Shown here piece after piece: positions 36,362 to 43,195 of a DNA stretch of 64,000 nucleotides. Positions within the stretch are counted from its first letter, which is position 1. Each line of letters begins with the position of its first letter. Source of the DNA: Inquilinus sp052078665. Its GTDB lineage: Bacteria > Pseudomonadota > Alphaproteobacteria > DSM-16000 > Inquilinaceae. The notes beneath the pieces were generated by a model. That model searched no databases. It saw only the letters and a program-made list of their open reading frames with translations, and was not told the DNA's origin. The stretch lies in contig NZ_JBQJIK010000038.1 in assembly GCF_052078665.1 (NCBI RefSeq), positions 1 through 64,000 on the forward strand. The letters run 5' to 3'. The translations under genes and the position numbers were made by a program.

Positions 36362-37777
36362 TCAGTCCTTGTCGGCGTAAGGATTCTTCGGCTGGCGCAG
36401 CACCACCCGGATCGGCACGCCGCCCAGATCGAAGCTCTCGCGCAGCCCGTTCACCAGATAGCGCAGATAGCTGTCCGGGAATTCCTCGGCCTGGGACACG
36501 AACAGGGCGAAGGTCGGCGGCCGGGCCTTGACCTGGGTGATGTAGCGGATCTTCAGCCGGCGGCCGCGCACCAGCTGCGGCGGATGCGCGTCCAGCATCG
36601 CCGGCAGCCAGCGGTTCAAGGGGCCGGTGCGGACCCGGCGGTTCCACACCTTGTGGATGTCCAGCACCGCGTCCATCAGCTTGTCCAGCTTCTGGCCGCG
36701 CAGGGCGGAGATGGTGACGGTCGGCACGCCGCGCACTTGCGGCATCGAGGTCTGCAGCTTGTCGCTCAGCTGCCGCAGCGCCGCGGCATGGTCCTCGACC
36801 GTGTCCCACTTGTTGATCGCGATGACCAGGGCGCGGCCTTCCTCGATCACGTGCCGGGCGATGGTCAGGTCCTGCTTGTCCATGATGGCGCCGGCGTCCA
36901 GCAGCAGCACGCAGACATGGGCCAGCCGGATCGTCTCCAGCGTGTCGCCGACCGACATGAATTCGAGCTTGTCGTCGACCTTGTCGATCCGCGCCTTGCG
37001 GCGCAGCCCGGCGGTGTCGACCAGCTTGATCGCCTGGCCGCGCCAGGTCCAGTCGACCATGATCGCGTCGCGGGTGATGCCGGCCTCGGGCCCGGTCAGC
37101 ACCCGGTTCTCGCGCAGCAGAGCGTTCATCAGGGTCGATTTGCCGACATTCGGCCGGCCGATGATGGCAAGACGGATCGGGCGGCCGAGCTCGACCTCGG
37201 GGTCGACCACGTCGCCTTCGCCTTCCTCCTCCGGCATCACCTGGTCGTCGTCCTCGACCAGCGCGTCGTCGTCGGCCGCATCCGCCGGCATCAGCGGCCG
37301 CAGCGCATCGAGCAGGTCGACCAGACCCTGGCCATGGGCGGCCGAGATCGCCACCGGCTCGCCCAGGCCCAGCGCCCAGGCCTCATGCATCCCGGCCTCG
37401 GCGGCGCGGCCTTCACATTTGTTGGCCACCAGGATGATCGGCCGGCCCTGGCGCCGCAGCCACTGGGCGAAATGCGCGTCCAGCGGCGTCACCCCGGCGC
37501 GGGCGTCGATCATCATCAGCGCGACGTCGGATTCCTGCAGCGCGATCTCGGTCTGCTGCCGCATCCGCGCCTCGAGGCTGTCGTCGAACGCCTCCTCCAG
37601 CCCGGCGGTGTCGATGACGCGGAAGGTCAGATGGCCCAGCTGCCCATCGCCGATGCGCCGGTCGCGCGTCACCCCCGGCAGGTCGTCGACCAGCGCGGTG
37701 CGCTTGCCGACGAGCCGGTTGAACAGGGTCGACTTGCCGACATTCGGCCGGCCGATGATGGCGAGGGTAAAGGGCAT
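36362..37777 (-). CDS. der: GTPase Der (EngA), ribosome assembly
   Basis: Essential double GTPase of 471 residues for 50S ribosome maturation. First G domain begins LAIIGRPNVGKSTLFNRLVG with switch DDLPGVTRDR and DTAGL; its G4 reads NKCEG instead of NKxD. The second begins at about residue 205, LAIIGRPNVGKSTLMNALLR, with DTAGL and G4 NKWD. The C-terminal KH-like domain (LVRGRRLKIRYITQVKARPP) is present. Length fits the family. It follows yfgM and bamB as in E. coli (yfgM-bamB-der). Confidence 0.97.
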   Translation of the reverse strand: MPFTLAIIGRPNVGKSTLFNRLVGKRTALVDDLPGVTRDRRIGDGQLGHLTFRVIDTAGLEEAFDDSLEARMRQQTEIALQESDVALMMIDARAGVTPLDAHFAQWLRRQGRPIILVANKCEGRAAEAGMHEAWALGLGEPVAISAAHGQGLVDLLDALRPLMPADAADDDALVEDDDQVMPEEEGEGDVVDPEVELGRPIRLAIIGRPNVGKSTLMNALLRENRVLTGPEAGITRDAIMVDWTWRGQAIKLVDTAGLRRKARIDKVDDKLEFMSVGDTLETIRLAHVCVLLLDAGAIMDKQDLTIARHVIEEGRALVIAINKWDTVEDHAAALRQLSDKLQTSMPQVRGVPTVTISALRGQKLDKLMDAVLDIHKVWNRRVRTGPLNRWLPAMLDAHPPQLVRGRRLKIRYITQVKARPPTFALFVSQAEEFPDSYLRYLVNGLRESFDLGGVPIRVVLRQPKNPYADKD

Positions 37778-37792
37778 ACGGTGTTTTCTGTC

Positions 37793-39115
37793 TCAGCGAT
37801 AGGCGGTCAGGGTGCCGCCCGTGCTGACAATATACAGCGTTCCGTCGGCGATCACCGGGGCGATCCGTGTCTCGTCGGTCTCGAAATGCCCAGTGACCTC
37901 GCCGGTCTTGGGCGAGATCAGCACGCCGGCGCCGGTCGAGCTGGCCAGGACCAGCGTGTCGCCGGCCAGGACCGGGCCGGTCCAGGTGATCGGGCCTTCC
38001 TTGTCCTCGGGGTCGGTCCAGCGCTCCAGCTCGCGGATCCAGCGCACCTTGCCGGTGTTGCGGGCCAGCGCCACCGCGACGCCCTCGTTGGAGACCAGAT
38101 AGACGGTGTCGCCGGCCACCCAGGGCATCTGGGTGCCGCTGATCGGCTGCTCCCACACCGTGATGCCGGAGCGCATGTCGATGCCGACCGCCTGGTTGCC
38201 GTGGCTGACCGCGACCACCAGGTCGCCGTCGATCGCCGGCAGGGCGGTGATGTCGGCCAGGCCGGCCAGGGCCCCCGCGGCGCGGGCGGCGCCGCCGCCG
38301 ACCGTGGCCGACCACACCGGCCGGCCGTTCTCGATGCGCAGGCCGTACAGCTCGCCCGAGGAATAGGGCACCACCACCACGCCGGCATCGACCGCGGCGC
38401 TGCCGCCGCCGAGCAGGGCCGAGGCCTCGGTGATGCCGCTGTGGTTCCACACCTCGGTGCCGGTCTTGGCGTCCAGCACCTCGGTCTGGTTGTCGACGGT
38501 GATGGCGACGACGCGGCCCTGGGTCACGGTCGGCGCGCCGCGCACCGGCCCGGCCAGCTTGCCGCGCCAGATCAGGCCGCCATTCGACGGGTCGACCGCC
38601 ACCGCCTCGCCGAAGCCGGTGGTGGCGTACACCGTGCCGTCGGCATAGGCGGCGCCGCCGCCGATCGGCACGCTGTCCTGCTCCGGATCCGCCACCCGCA
38701 CCCGCCAGTACGAGCGGCCGGTGGCGGCGTCGAGCGAGTTCAGCCGGCCAGAGGCGTCGGTGATGTAGACCTTGCCGTCGGCGATCACCGGGCCGGCCAG
38801 CAGCGCCGTGCTGCTGCTGTCGCCGCTGCCGATGCTGCTGCTCCAGGCCCGCTGGAACGGGATCTTCAGCGCCAGGTTGCCGTTGACGTGGTTCACCGCG
38901 CCGCCCGGGTTGCGCCAGTCGGGGTTGGTGCGCACCGCCGGCAGCACGGCCGACTGCCCGGCATCGGCCGACGGCTCCAGCCCCTGGGTGCGGCTGATCA
39001 CCGCGATCCGTTCGCCCGGCAGCGGCGTCTTGGCTTCCTCGAACCAGCTGCAGGCGCTGAGCAACCCGGCGAGCGCAAGTATGGAGATCCGGGGCAGCAG
39101 GTGGCGTCGCCGCAT
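37793..39115 (-). CDS. bamB: Outer-membrane assembly lipoprotein BamB
   Basis: Beta-propeller lipoprotein of 440 residues, part of the BAM complex that folds outer-membrane proteins. A lipobox LSAC (Cys about residue 22) follows the signal segment, then repeated PQQ-like blades: GPVIADGKVYITDASGRLNS, GGAAYADGTVYATTGFGEAV, GPVLAGDTLVLASSTGAG and IADGTLYIVSTGGTLTAYR. The ATG at 39115 has GAGGG upstream; a TTG at 39130 overlaps the upstream stop. Its position between yfgM and der is conserved. Confidence 0.94.
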   Translation of the reverse strand: MRRRHLLPRISILALAGLLSACSWFEEAKTPLPGERIAVISRTQGLEPSADAGQSAVLPAVRTNPDWRNPGGAVNHVNGNLALKIPFQRAWSSSIGSGDSSSTALLAGPVIADGKVYITDASGRLNSLDAATGRSYWRVRVADPEQDSVPIGGGAAYADGTVYATTGFGEAVAVDPSNGGLIWRGKLAGPVRGAPTVTQGRVVAITVDNQTEVLDAKTGTEVWNHSGITEASALLGGGSAAVDAGVVVVPYSSGELYGLRIENGRPVWSATVGGGAARAAGALAGLADITALPAIDGDLVVAVSHGNQAVGIDMRSGITVWEQPISGTQMPWVAGDTVYLVSNEGVAVALARNTGKVRWIRELERWTDPEDKEGPITWTGPVLAGDTLVLASSTGAGVLISPKTGEVTGHFETDETRIAPVIADGTLYIVSTGGTLTAYR

Positions 39116-39126
39116 GGCGTGGTCCC

Positions 39127-39768
39127 TCAATTGCTCGAAATGCTGAGGAGCTGTTCGGCCCGGCTGCGCACGCCGGGGGACGAGGCCGGGTCCTTCGACA
39201 GCGCCTCGAAGATCTCGCGGGCCTTGGCCGCATCCTTCTGGCGCAGGGCCAGCAGGCCCTGCAGCTCGCGCGCTTCGGCGCGCCAGGGCGCGCCGTCGGC
39301 GGCCAGCGGCGCCAGCTCGTCGTTCAGCGCCGCGGGGTCGCCTTCGTCGAGCCGGGCCATGACCGAATAGAGCCGGGCGAGGTCGCGCACCACCCCGTTG
39401 ACGCCGCCGTCGCCGGCGATCTGCTGGTAGATCTTGCCGGCCTCGTCGCGCTTGCCGGCGTCGAGATTGGCGCGCGCCTCCAGCAGGCGGGCCAGGGCCG
39501 CCCGGTCGGCGCTGCTGTCGGCGGCGACGGCGGCATAGATCGAGGCGGCGTTCTGCGGGTTGGCTGCGGCCTGCTGCTGGGCGTCGGCCAGGGCCTGGGT
39601 CTGCGACTGCGCCTGGCTCTGGCTGTAGCTGCGCCAGCCGACGAAGGCGGCGGTGCCGAGGACGATCGCGACCGCGCCCGCGATGATCAGCGTGCCGTGG
39701 CGGTTCCAGATCGCCTTGACGCGATCCTCGCGCAGGGCTTCGTCGACTTCGCGGAAGATATCGGTCAT
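39127..39768 (-). CDS. yfgM: YfgM-like tetratricopeptide membrane protein
   Basis: Inner-membrane protein of 213 residues: cytoplasmic N-terminus (MTDIFREVDEALREDRVKAI), one transmembrane helix (TLIIAGAVAIVLGTAAFVGW, residues about 26-46), then a periplasmic TPR-like helical domain (LLEARANLDAGKRDEAGKIY, ELQGLLALRQKDAAKAREIF). In E. coli, YfgM is an ancillary SecYEG-associated chaperone-network protein. Conserved order with bamB and der supports the assignment. ATG 39768 is preferred over an upstream Arg-rich in-frame start. Confidence 0.88.
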   Translation of the reverse strand: MTDIFREVDEALREDRVKAIWNRHGTLIIAGAVAIVLGTAAFVGWRSYSQSQAQSQTQALADAQQQAAANPQNAASIYAAVAADSSADRAALARLLEARANLDAGKRDEAGKIYQQIAGDGGVNGVVRDLARLYSVMARLDEGDPAALNDELAPLAADGAPWRAEARELQGLLALRQKDAAKAREIFEALSKDPASSPGVRSRAEQLLSISSN

Positions 39769-39919
39769 CACAGGGTTCCGAACAGGGCGCCGCCTCGGCC
39801 CGGGCGTCGCGGCCAAGCCGCCTTACCTAGACGATTGGTTCCGGGAAGACAATCCAACGGTGTGGCGACATCAGGGCAATCGACCTGGATGGCACGCAGC
39901 TTGCGCGTTGCCCCAGCTG

Positions 39920-40207
39920 TCACCGCCTATGAGAGTTCCAGAAGAGTTCGCCCTTGAGAAACTTTCCGCCGTCATACTGCTTCGTCCCGGGCCCGGACGC
40001 GTTCGGAAAGTTGTTCAGCACGATTCTCCCGGATGCGGCACCGACCAGGATGACGTCGTGTCCCTGAACAATGCAGTCTCCTCCCGCGACATTGAACATT
40101 GTCGGGTCCTGCGCGGTCCAGGTGCGTGTCGGGCCAGAGACCACGACGGCAGTTTGAATTTTCTGGTCGACGTCCGAAACCAGTTCAACATTGTATGAAG
40201 CATCCAT
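39920..40207 (-). CDS. Small protein of unknown function
   Basis: Protein of 95 residues that I do not recognise. It begins MDASYNVELVSDVDQKIQTA, contains TRTWTAQDPTMFNVAGGDCI and VILVGAASGRIVLNNFP, and looks beta-rich without signal peptide or membrane helix. CGGGAGAAGACC is a convincing ribosome site before the ATG at 40207, which is why I accept it. Base composition is lower in GC than the neighbours. The frame stays open upstream through the 15-bp tandem repeats at 40314-40373, which would add four copies of a QLLER-type unit, but no good start is seen there. Confidence 0.6.
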   Translation of the reverse strand: MDASYNVELVSDVDQKIQTAVVVSGPTRTWTAQDPTMFNVAGGDCIVQGHDVILVGAASGRIVLNNFPNASGPGTKQYDGGKFLKGELFWNSHRR

Positions 40208-40543
40208 GGTCTTCTCCCGGCTGTGATGGGTTTGCATCGCACTTTCGGATATTGCGTCGAGCCAAATGCAATTGTGCTTCGGACCATATTCCTGACCGTG
40301 CGGGATCGTCAAATGACGTTCCAGCAATTGACGTTCCAGCAATTGACGTTCCAGCAATTGACGTTCCAGCAATTTTCGCCTCCGGCGAGGTCTTCGCGCG
40401 GAACGAGCCTGGCCGCGTCGACGATTCGGATCACGCGCTCACCGATGCGCATGGCCTGCCGTCGCCAACCATCTGGACGTGCGGCCGGATTTGTCCAACA
40501 CTCGGCGGACCGACTCAACGATGTCGAGGCGTCCCGTCGGCGC
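40208..40543. other. Intergenic region with low-GC segment and tandem repeat
   Basis: 336 bases between the divergent unknown small gene and the DUF2794 gene. It holds the 4 x 15 bp repeat at 40314-40373, set in lower-GC sequence from about 40200 to 40330. Both genes need promoters here. No RNA gene or other supported coding sequence is visible. Confidence 0.5.
40314..40373. repeat. Four perfect 15-bp tandem repeats
   Basis: Four consecutive identical copies of TGACGTTCCAGCAAT. Copy number 4 and unit length 15 are read directly. Units contain no internal dyad. The repeat lies about 107 bases upstream of the small minus-strand gene and 171 bases upstream of the DUF2794 start. Confidence 0.92.
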
Positions 40544-40876
40544 ATGTCGCAGGTTCTCGATCTCTCCCAGATACGGCGCCGCCGCGGGCGCGTCTATTTC
40601 AACCGTGGCGAACTCGGCCAGCTTCTCGGCCTCTATTTCGATCGCGTCGCCGCCGGCGAATGGCGCGACTACGCGATTGACCACGGCGTCGGCATCGCCG
40701 TGTTCAGCGTGTTCCGGCACAGCCACGACCGGCCGCTCTACGGCATCGCCAAGGTGCTGGCCGCGCAGGGGACGGAATATTGCGTCTACGAAGGCCGGCA
40801 TCGGCTCCGCCGCGGCCACACCCTGGCCGAGGCGCTGGAGCTGTTCGAGCGCAAGCTGACGCTGGTCCGCGACTGA
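40544..40876 (+). CDS. DUF2794 family protein
   Basis: Protein of 110 residues matching DUF2794, a short alphaproteobacterial family of unknown function. Typical features are VYFNRGELGQLLGLYFDRVA, GEWRDYAIDHGVGIAVFSVF and RPLYGIAKVLAAQGTEYCVY. Start 40544 gives the family's usual length. It lies 28 bases upstream of an SDR gene on the same strand. The family's restricted distribution supports an alphaproteobacterial host. Confidence 0.82.
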   Translation: MSQVLDLSQIRRRRGRVYFNRGELGQLLGLYFDRVAAGEWRDYAIDHGVGIAVFSVFRHSHDRPLYGIAKVLAAQGTEYCVYEGRHRLRRGHTLAEALELFERKLTLVRD

Positions 40877-40904
40877 GTCCTTTCATCCCCATCCAGGCGG
40901 CATC

Positions 40905-41672
40905 ATGACCGACTTCGCGCTCTATCCCAGCCTGCAGGACCGGGCCGTGCTGATCACCGGTGGCGGCTCCGGCATCGGCGCCGCCCTGGTCGAGCATTTC
41001 GTCCGCCAGGGCAGCCGGGTGGTGTTCTGCGACATCGACGCGGAGTCGTCGTTGGCGCTGATCGAGCGGCTGGCGGGGGAGGGGTTGACGGCTCCGACCT
41101 TCCTGCCTTGCGACCTGCGCGACATCGACGCGCTGCGCGCCATGGTGCGGGCGGCGGAGGCGGCGGTCGGGCCGATCCGGGTGCTGGTCAACAACGCCGG
41201 CCACGACCAGCGCCACAGCATCGACGAGGTGACGCCGGAGTACTGGGACGACCGGCTGGCGGTGAACCTGAAGCACCAGTTCTTCATGGTGCAGGCGGCG
41301 CGGCCGGCGATGCGCGACGCCGGCGGCGGCTCGGTGGTCAATTTCGGCTCGATCTCCTGGCGCGCCGGGATGGGCGGCATGCCGGCCTACACCACGGCCA
41401 AGGCGGCGATCGAAGGCCTGACCCGCAGCCTGGCGCGCGATCTCGGGGCCGAGGGCATCCGGGTCAACTGCGTGCTGCCCGGCGCGGTCCGGACCGAGCG
41501 GCAGGTCAAGCTGTGGTACACGCCGGACTATGTCGAGCGGATCATGGCGTCGCAATGCCTCAAGGGCTTCGTCGAGCCGGACGACATCGCCCGCATGGTC
41601 GCCTTCCTGGCCGCGGACGACGCCCGCATGTGCACCAGTCAGATGTATGTGGTGGACGGCGGCTGGATCTGA
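40905..41672 (+). CDS. SDR dehydrogenase, D-xylose/L-arabinose 1-dehydrogenase-like
   Basis: NAD(P)-dependent short-chain dehydrogenase of 255 residues. Cofactor motif TGGGSGIG (about residue 18), NNAG, Ser in NFGSISW and catalytic YTTAK are present. Several stretches resemble my recollection of Caulobacter D-xylose dehydrogenase XylB: YPSL at the start, NNAGHDQRH, NFGSISW, YTP near residue 205, and QCLKGFVEPDDIA. Pentose oxidation to a lactone is therefore the best guess, in line with arabinose release by GH127 elsewhere in the window. No lactonase or dehydratase gene is adjacent. Confidence 0.82.
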   Translation: MTDFALYPSLQDRAVLITGGGSGIGAALVEHFVRQGSRVVFCDIDAESSLALIERLAGEGLTAPTFLPCDLRDIDALRAMVRAAEAAVGPIRVLVNNAGHDQRHSIDEVTPEYWDDRLAVNLKHQFFMVQAARPAMRDAGGGSVVNFGSISWRAGMGGMPAYTTAKAAIEGLTRSLARDLGAEGIRVNCVLPGAVRTERQVKLWYTPDYVERIMASQCLKGFVEPDDIARMVAFLAADDARMCTSQMYVVDGGWI

Positions 41673-41710
41673 TACCGGCGGCCTTTGAGATCGACTCTCC
41701 GGCCTTTTTC

Positions 41711-41809
41711 GTCATGGCGAGGCGCGAAGCGCCGTGATCATCCAGGGGGCCCGTTTCCCAAGAATTGGGCTGCTGGATCGCCGCGCCCCTTCGGGGCTCG
41801 CCATGATGG
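41711..41809. repeat. Palindromic intergenic repeat, second family
   Basis: About 99 bases, beginning GTCATGGCGAGGCGCGAAGC and ending GGGGCTCGCCATGATGG. CGAGGCGCGAAGCGCC and GCGCCCCTTCGGGGC are internal hairpins, and CATCCAGG pairs with CTGGATCG across the centre. Architecture copies that of the 78-bp repeats (GTCATG ends, ATCCAG/CTGGAT core) with different hairpin sequence. Located just after the SDR gene. Confidence 0.7.
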
Positions 41810-41916
41810 TTCTTTTTCATGGAGACCGGTGAGGGAGCCCGAACACCGGTTCGGCGGTGGCGGACGGTTCGCCGCGAGCGCCGGCGATGGTCGGTAAAGG
41901 GCGGATTGCGGACAGG

Positions 41917-42552
41917 TCAATAACGACGGCCCGCAGTCATCTTGCGCAAGCGCACCAGTATCCATGTTAGCCATTTGGGGATCCCGGCATGGCGAGCCAT
42001 TTCGATTTCACCGATGCGATTGCCTTCGGAGAATGCCTCATCGGTCCACGTTTCGGGCGGAAGCCCGAGGCGGCGATCGATCGATTGCTTCAGTTCCTCC
42101 CCATTTGGAATCCTTCGTGCAAAGGCCTGTTCTTGGCGCATGCACAAAATCTCGACGCGGCGGCGAATCTCTTCGGAGTAACCGACGCGATATCGCATTA
42201 GCCTGCCGTGCGTGGCTTCGTGCACGATTACTGAAGCAATGAATTCGGAGGAGGATGATACGATCAATCGAGGATCGATCACGCATCTTCTCAGCTCCGG
42301 GACAAAATGCGCCGCGCCGTTTGGGAGCAAATGCACCCAAACACGATCGAGTTCATTCAGCACTCTTCGGTAACGGTACGGATCATGGGTCTTTATCAGT
42401 TGGAGAGCTTGGCCGACCCGATCGAGGATCTCCACGCCTCGCTCTTCACTGAAAACTCCAACCCACAGACCGTCGACTCGCGTGCTGCGCGAGAGCCGGA
42501 TCAGAAGCCGATCGAAAAACCGTCGCGTTGCCGTGGAGTGCGAATTGATCAT
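41917..42552 (-). CDS. Putative zinc metalloprotease-like protein with HExxH motif
   Basis: Protein of 211 residues from the ATG at 42552 (GAGGGCAAC upstream). A central FIASVIVHEATHGRLMRYRV contains HEATH, the HExxH zincin motif; a downstream Glu in GYSEEIRRRVEILCMRQEQA may be the third ligand. The N-terminus has no signal peptide, and a C-terminal segment (IPKWLTWILVRLRKM) is amphipathic or weakly hydrophobic. I do not recognise the family. The gene is visibly AT-richer than its neighbours and lies next to a truncated gene, suggesting acquisition by transfer. The longer frame to 42858 is antisense-like read-through. Confidence 0.62.
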   Translation of the reverse strand: MINSHSTATRRFFDRLLIRLSRSTRVDGLWVGVFSEERGVEILDRVGQALQLIKTHDPYRYRRVLNELDRVWVHLLPNGAAHFVPELRRCVIDPRLIVSSSSEFIASVIVHEATHGRLMRYRVGYSEEIRRRVEILCMRQEQAFARRIPNGEELKQSIDRRLGLPPETWTDEAFSEGNRIGEIEMARHAGIPKWLTWILVRLRKMTAGRRY

Positions 42553-42599
42553 GTTGCCCTCAGGCCGGCCGGGCATCTCGATCGTTTCGTTCCAAACCG

Positions 42600-42746
42600 T
42601 CAATTCGATTTCGTCCGCAAAGGGTCGAATCCGGTCAGCTTCACCTGCGGCTGCGCCTCGACCGGATTCGGCAGCGCCAGGGCGAGCGCGGCGATGGCCG
42701 GGACCATCCTGCGCCCACGGGGCCGACGCCCGAACAGACTGATCAT
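42600..42746 (-). pseudogene. Truncated secreted protein, probably a YHS-domain remnant
   Basis: A 48-codon frame starting at ATG 42746, which overlaps the DoxX stop (ATGA), so it was once a translationally coupled gene. It encodes a signal peptide (MVPAIAALALALPNPVEAQ) followed by PQVKLTGFDPL, then ends in RTKSN. The VxLxGYDPVxYF pattern opens YHS-domain proteins, so the original gene probably continued into such a domain. The break near 42628 coincides with the shift to lower-GC DNA carrying the HExxH gene. Confidence 0.5.
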
Positions 42747-43195
42747 CGCCGACGTTTCTCGGAGCGGGCGCCACTCGTGAGCGCGGCGACCAGCACCAAG
42801 CCCCCGACGATCGAGACATGCTCGAAGAAGGTGTTGAGGTCGCGCATTCGGTCTGCACCGGACTTCATCCAGAAGGCATGGGCCAGGAGGGTTGCCGTTA
42901 CCGTGAAGCCGGCGAGCGTGCCGGCGCCCATCCAGCTCCAGCGACCGCCCATGATCAGGAGCGCGGAGCCGGCGAGTTGCGTGAAGATCACCAGCACAGC
43001 GAGGACCGCTGCCGGCTCGACCCCGGTCAGGCCGCGCACCTCGCCGATCGCGCCATCGAAGTCCAGCAGCTTCAGCATGCCGCTGACCAGGAAAGGGGCC
43101 GCCACGGCGATGCGGGCGGCGAGCCCGACCCAGACCGTGCGGAGCAGGATCGTGGACCCCGACGAGATGCGGTCGAGAAGAGGCGTCTGCATCAT
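42743..43195 (-). CDS. DoxX-family membrane protein
   Basis: Small inner-membrane protein of 150 residues with four hydrophobic segments. RIAVAAPFLVSGMLKLLDF is the characteristic first DoxX helix (FlxsGxxKl), with later IFTQLAGSALLIMGG and FFEHVSIVGGLVLVAAL. DoxX proteins are linked to redox or thiosulfate metabolism in some organisms, but function here is open. Its start overlaps the MFS gene stop by ATGA, and its stop overlaps the truncated gene. Confidence 0.87.
   Translation of the reverse strand: MMQTPLLDRISSGSTILLRTVWVGLAARIAVAAPFLVSGMLKLLDFDGAIGEVRGLTGVEPAAVLAVLVIFTQLAGSALLIMGGRWSWMGAGTLAGFTVTATLLAHAFWMKSGADRMRDLNTFFEHVSIVGGLVLVAALTSGARSEKRRR

Noticed and set aside
36248..39370. 1040-codon plus-strand frame opposite der and bamB
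   Set aside because: Antisense to two conserved genes in conserved order.
40314..40373. 15-bp repeats considered as plasmid iterons or CRISPR
   Set aside because: They are contiguous with no spacers. No replication initiator gene is near, and the neighbours are ordinary chromosomal genes.
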